Part shown: in pieces, positions 21,917 through 22,908 of the stretch
How positions within the stretch are numbered: the stretch's first letter is position 1
Layout: the number at the start of each line of letters is the position of its first letter
From: an uncultured Collinsella sp.
Lineage (GTDB): Bacteria; Actinomycetota; Coriobacteriia; Coriobacteriales; Coriobacteriaceae
Direction: 5' to 3'
Assembly: GCA_902494135.1 (NCBI GenBank)
Contig: CABUSE010000005.1
Span: forward strand, 1 to 22,908
DNA: 22,908 bases
Notes under the pieces: model-generated
Told to the model about the DNA's origin: nothing
Databases searched by the model: none
The model's input: only the letters and a program-made list of their open reading frames with translations
Program-made: the position numbers and the translations under genes

Positions 21917-22908
21917 ATGGGTGAACTAGTAAACCGTGGAGAATCGGCAATCGTGCCCGAAGGTTTTTACAAGCAGGTCTCCTCGATTCTCAACGCCGCT
22001 CGCGACAAGGCCTATACCGCCGTTAACTTTGCGATGGTTGAGGCATATTGGGAGATCGGCAAGAGTATTGTTGATGAACAGGGCGGAGAGGAGCGCGCCA
22101 AGTATGGCGATGCACTGATCGACGAACTTGCCGTTAGATTGACTAAGGATTTTGGCAGAGGCTTCAACGCCAGAAGCTTAAGATACATGCGTCAGTTTTA
22201 TCTTGCGTTCCCAATCCGGAACGCGCTGCGTTCCGAATTGAATTGGACACATTACCGCAGGTTATCGCGTATAACCGACCCTGATGCTCGAACATGGTAC
22301 ATGAACGAATGCGCCGATTCTCGTTGGAGCACGCGTCAGCTCGAACGCCAGATCAACACCATGTTCCGCGAGCGCCTACTTGCCAGCAAGGACAAGGAGG
22401 CCGTCACCCAGGAAATCCAAAAGAGCGCCCCGGCTCGTCGCCCCGAGGATATCATCCGCGACCCATATGTACTGGAGTTTTTAGGTTTCTCGGACGATAC
22501 TGCGTTTCGCGAGAGCGATCTAGAGCAGGCGCTCATCACGCATCTTCAGAAGTTCCTGCTGGAGCTTGGCCGTGGTTTCGCTTTCGAGGCGCGCCAAAAG
22601 CGCATCACCTTTGATGGGCGCCATTTCTATATTGACCTTGTGTTTTACAACTATCTGATGCGCTGCTTCGTGCTCATCGACCTTAAGACCGATGACCTTA
22701 CGCATCAGGACCTGGGCCAGATGCAAATGTACGTGAACTACTACACGCGCGAGCTCATGAACGAAGGCGACAATCCGCCCATAGGCATCGTGCTCTGCGC
22801 GGACAAAAGCGATTCGATTGTCGAGTACACGCTGCCCGAAGACAACGACCAAGTGTTTGCCGCCAAATACCTGCCGTATCTTCCAAGCAAGGAAGAGCTG
22901 GCGCGCGA
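21917..22908 (+). CDS. DUF1016/YhcG-family PD-(D/E)XK nuclease (3' partial)
   Basis: The frame runs from ATG 21917 off the window end, giving 330 residues of a protein usually about 340-370 aa. The N-terminal DUF1016 helical domain is clear (YKQVSSILNAARDKAYTAVN, then EAYWEIGKSIVDEQ, LTKDFGRGFNARSLRYMRQF and LNWTHYRRLSRI). The C-terminal nuclease domain has the active-site Asp240 (FYIDLVF), Asp255-x-Lys257 (LIDLK) and the downstream GQMQMYVNYY motif. YhcG-like nucleases are often carried on mobile or defence-related DNA. Codons such as AGA, TTA and TTG around 22130-22260 are unlike the neighbouring genes and suggest acquisition by transfer. The SD is weak (GTGGGG about 8 nt upstream). Its target is unknown. 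Confidence 0.88.
   Translation, partial: MGELVNRGESAIVPEGFYKQVSSILNAARDKAYTAVNFAMVEAYWEIGKSIVDEQGGEERAKYGDALIDELAVRLTKDFGRGFNARSLRYMRQFYLAFPIRNALRSELNWTHYRRLSRITDPDARTWYMNECADSRWSTRQLERQINTMFRERLLASKDKEAVTQEIQKSAPARRPEDIIRDPYVLEFLGFSDDTAFRESDLEQALITHLQKFLLELGRGFAFEARQKRITFDGRHFYIDLVFYNYLMRCFVLIDLKTDDLTHQDLGQMQMYVNYYTRELMNEGDNPPIGIVLCADKSDSIVEYTLPEDNDQVFAAKYLPYLPSKEELAR

Overview
The window is GC-rich, gene-dense bacterial chromosome. Its gene content resembles a gut Coriobacteriia genome such as Collinsella: class III fructose bisphosphatase, DUF4430 surface proteins, separate FolD and FchA, a UbiB-like kinase in an apparent anaerobe, and an LAXTG-type surface anchor. That placement is inference; no marker gene is present. 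I saw no tRNA, rRNA, CRISPR array or intact insertion sequence.

Left part (1-7.3 kb): the tail of an unidentified gene; an NSUN-family RNA m5C methyltransferase; a convergent 56-aa membrane protein; a TIM-barrel protein with an acidic N-terminal extension; a DegV/FakB-like lipid-binding protein; then, divergently, class III fructose-1,6-bisphosphatase and two paralogous GtrA-family membrane proteins. The degV-fbp gap holds recurrent TTTACCA motifs and two inverted repeats. Further structured sequences precede both gtrA genes.

Central part (7.3-12.1 kb, minus strand): a cobalamin riboswitch with its own promoter precedes a 1178-aa exported protein with three DUF4430 (transcobalamin beta-domain-like) modules, a predicted PQQ-type beta-propeller, an InlB-type B-repeat and a C-terminal membrane anchor. 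An 11-nt overlap leads into a second, N-terminally anchored protein ending in one DUF4430 domain. I read this as a vitamin B12-controlled cell-surface cobalamin-capture operon. It is the most interesting system in the window.

Right-central part (12.1-17.6 kb, minus strand): fchA and folD form a one-carbon folate operon, followed by a C69 dipeptidase, a phasin-like coiled-coil protein and a UbiB/ABC1 kinase-like protein. FolD lacks its canonical cyclohydrolase lysine, and the adjacent FchA should supply that step.

Right part (17.6-22.9 kb): a lipoprotein preceded by a twice-occurring 19-bp motif, a large Tat-exported lectin/PI-PLC protein with an LAXTG-like anchor, a small PH-like protein on the minus strand, and the start of a DUF1016/YhcG PD-(D/E)XK nuclease cut by the window edge. 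Many genes end in clear intrinsic terminators. Several start codons were moved to internal sites because a Shine-Dalgarno (SD) sequence supports them.
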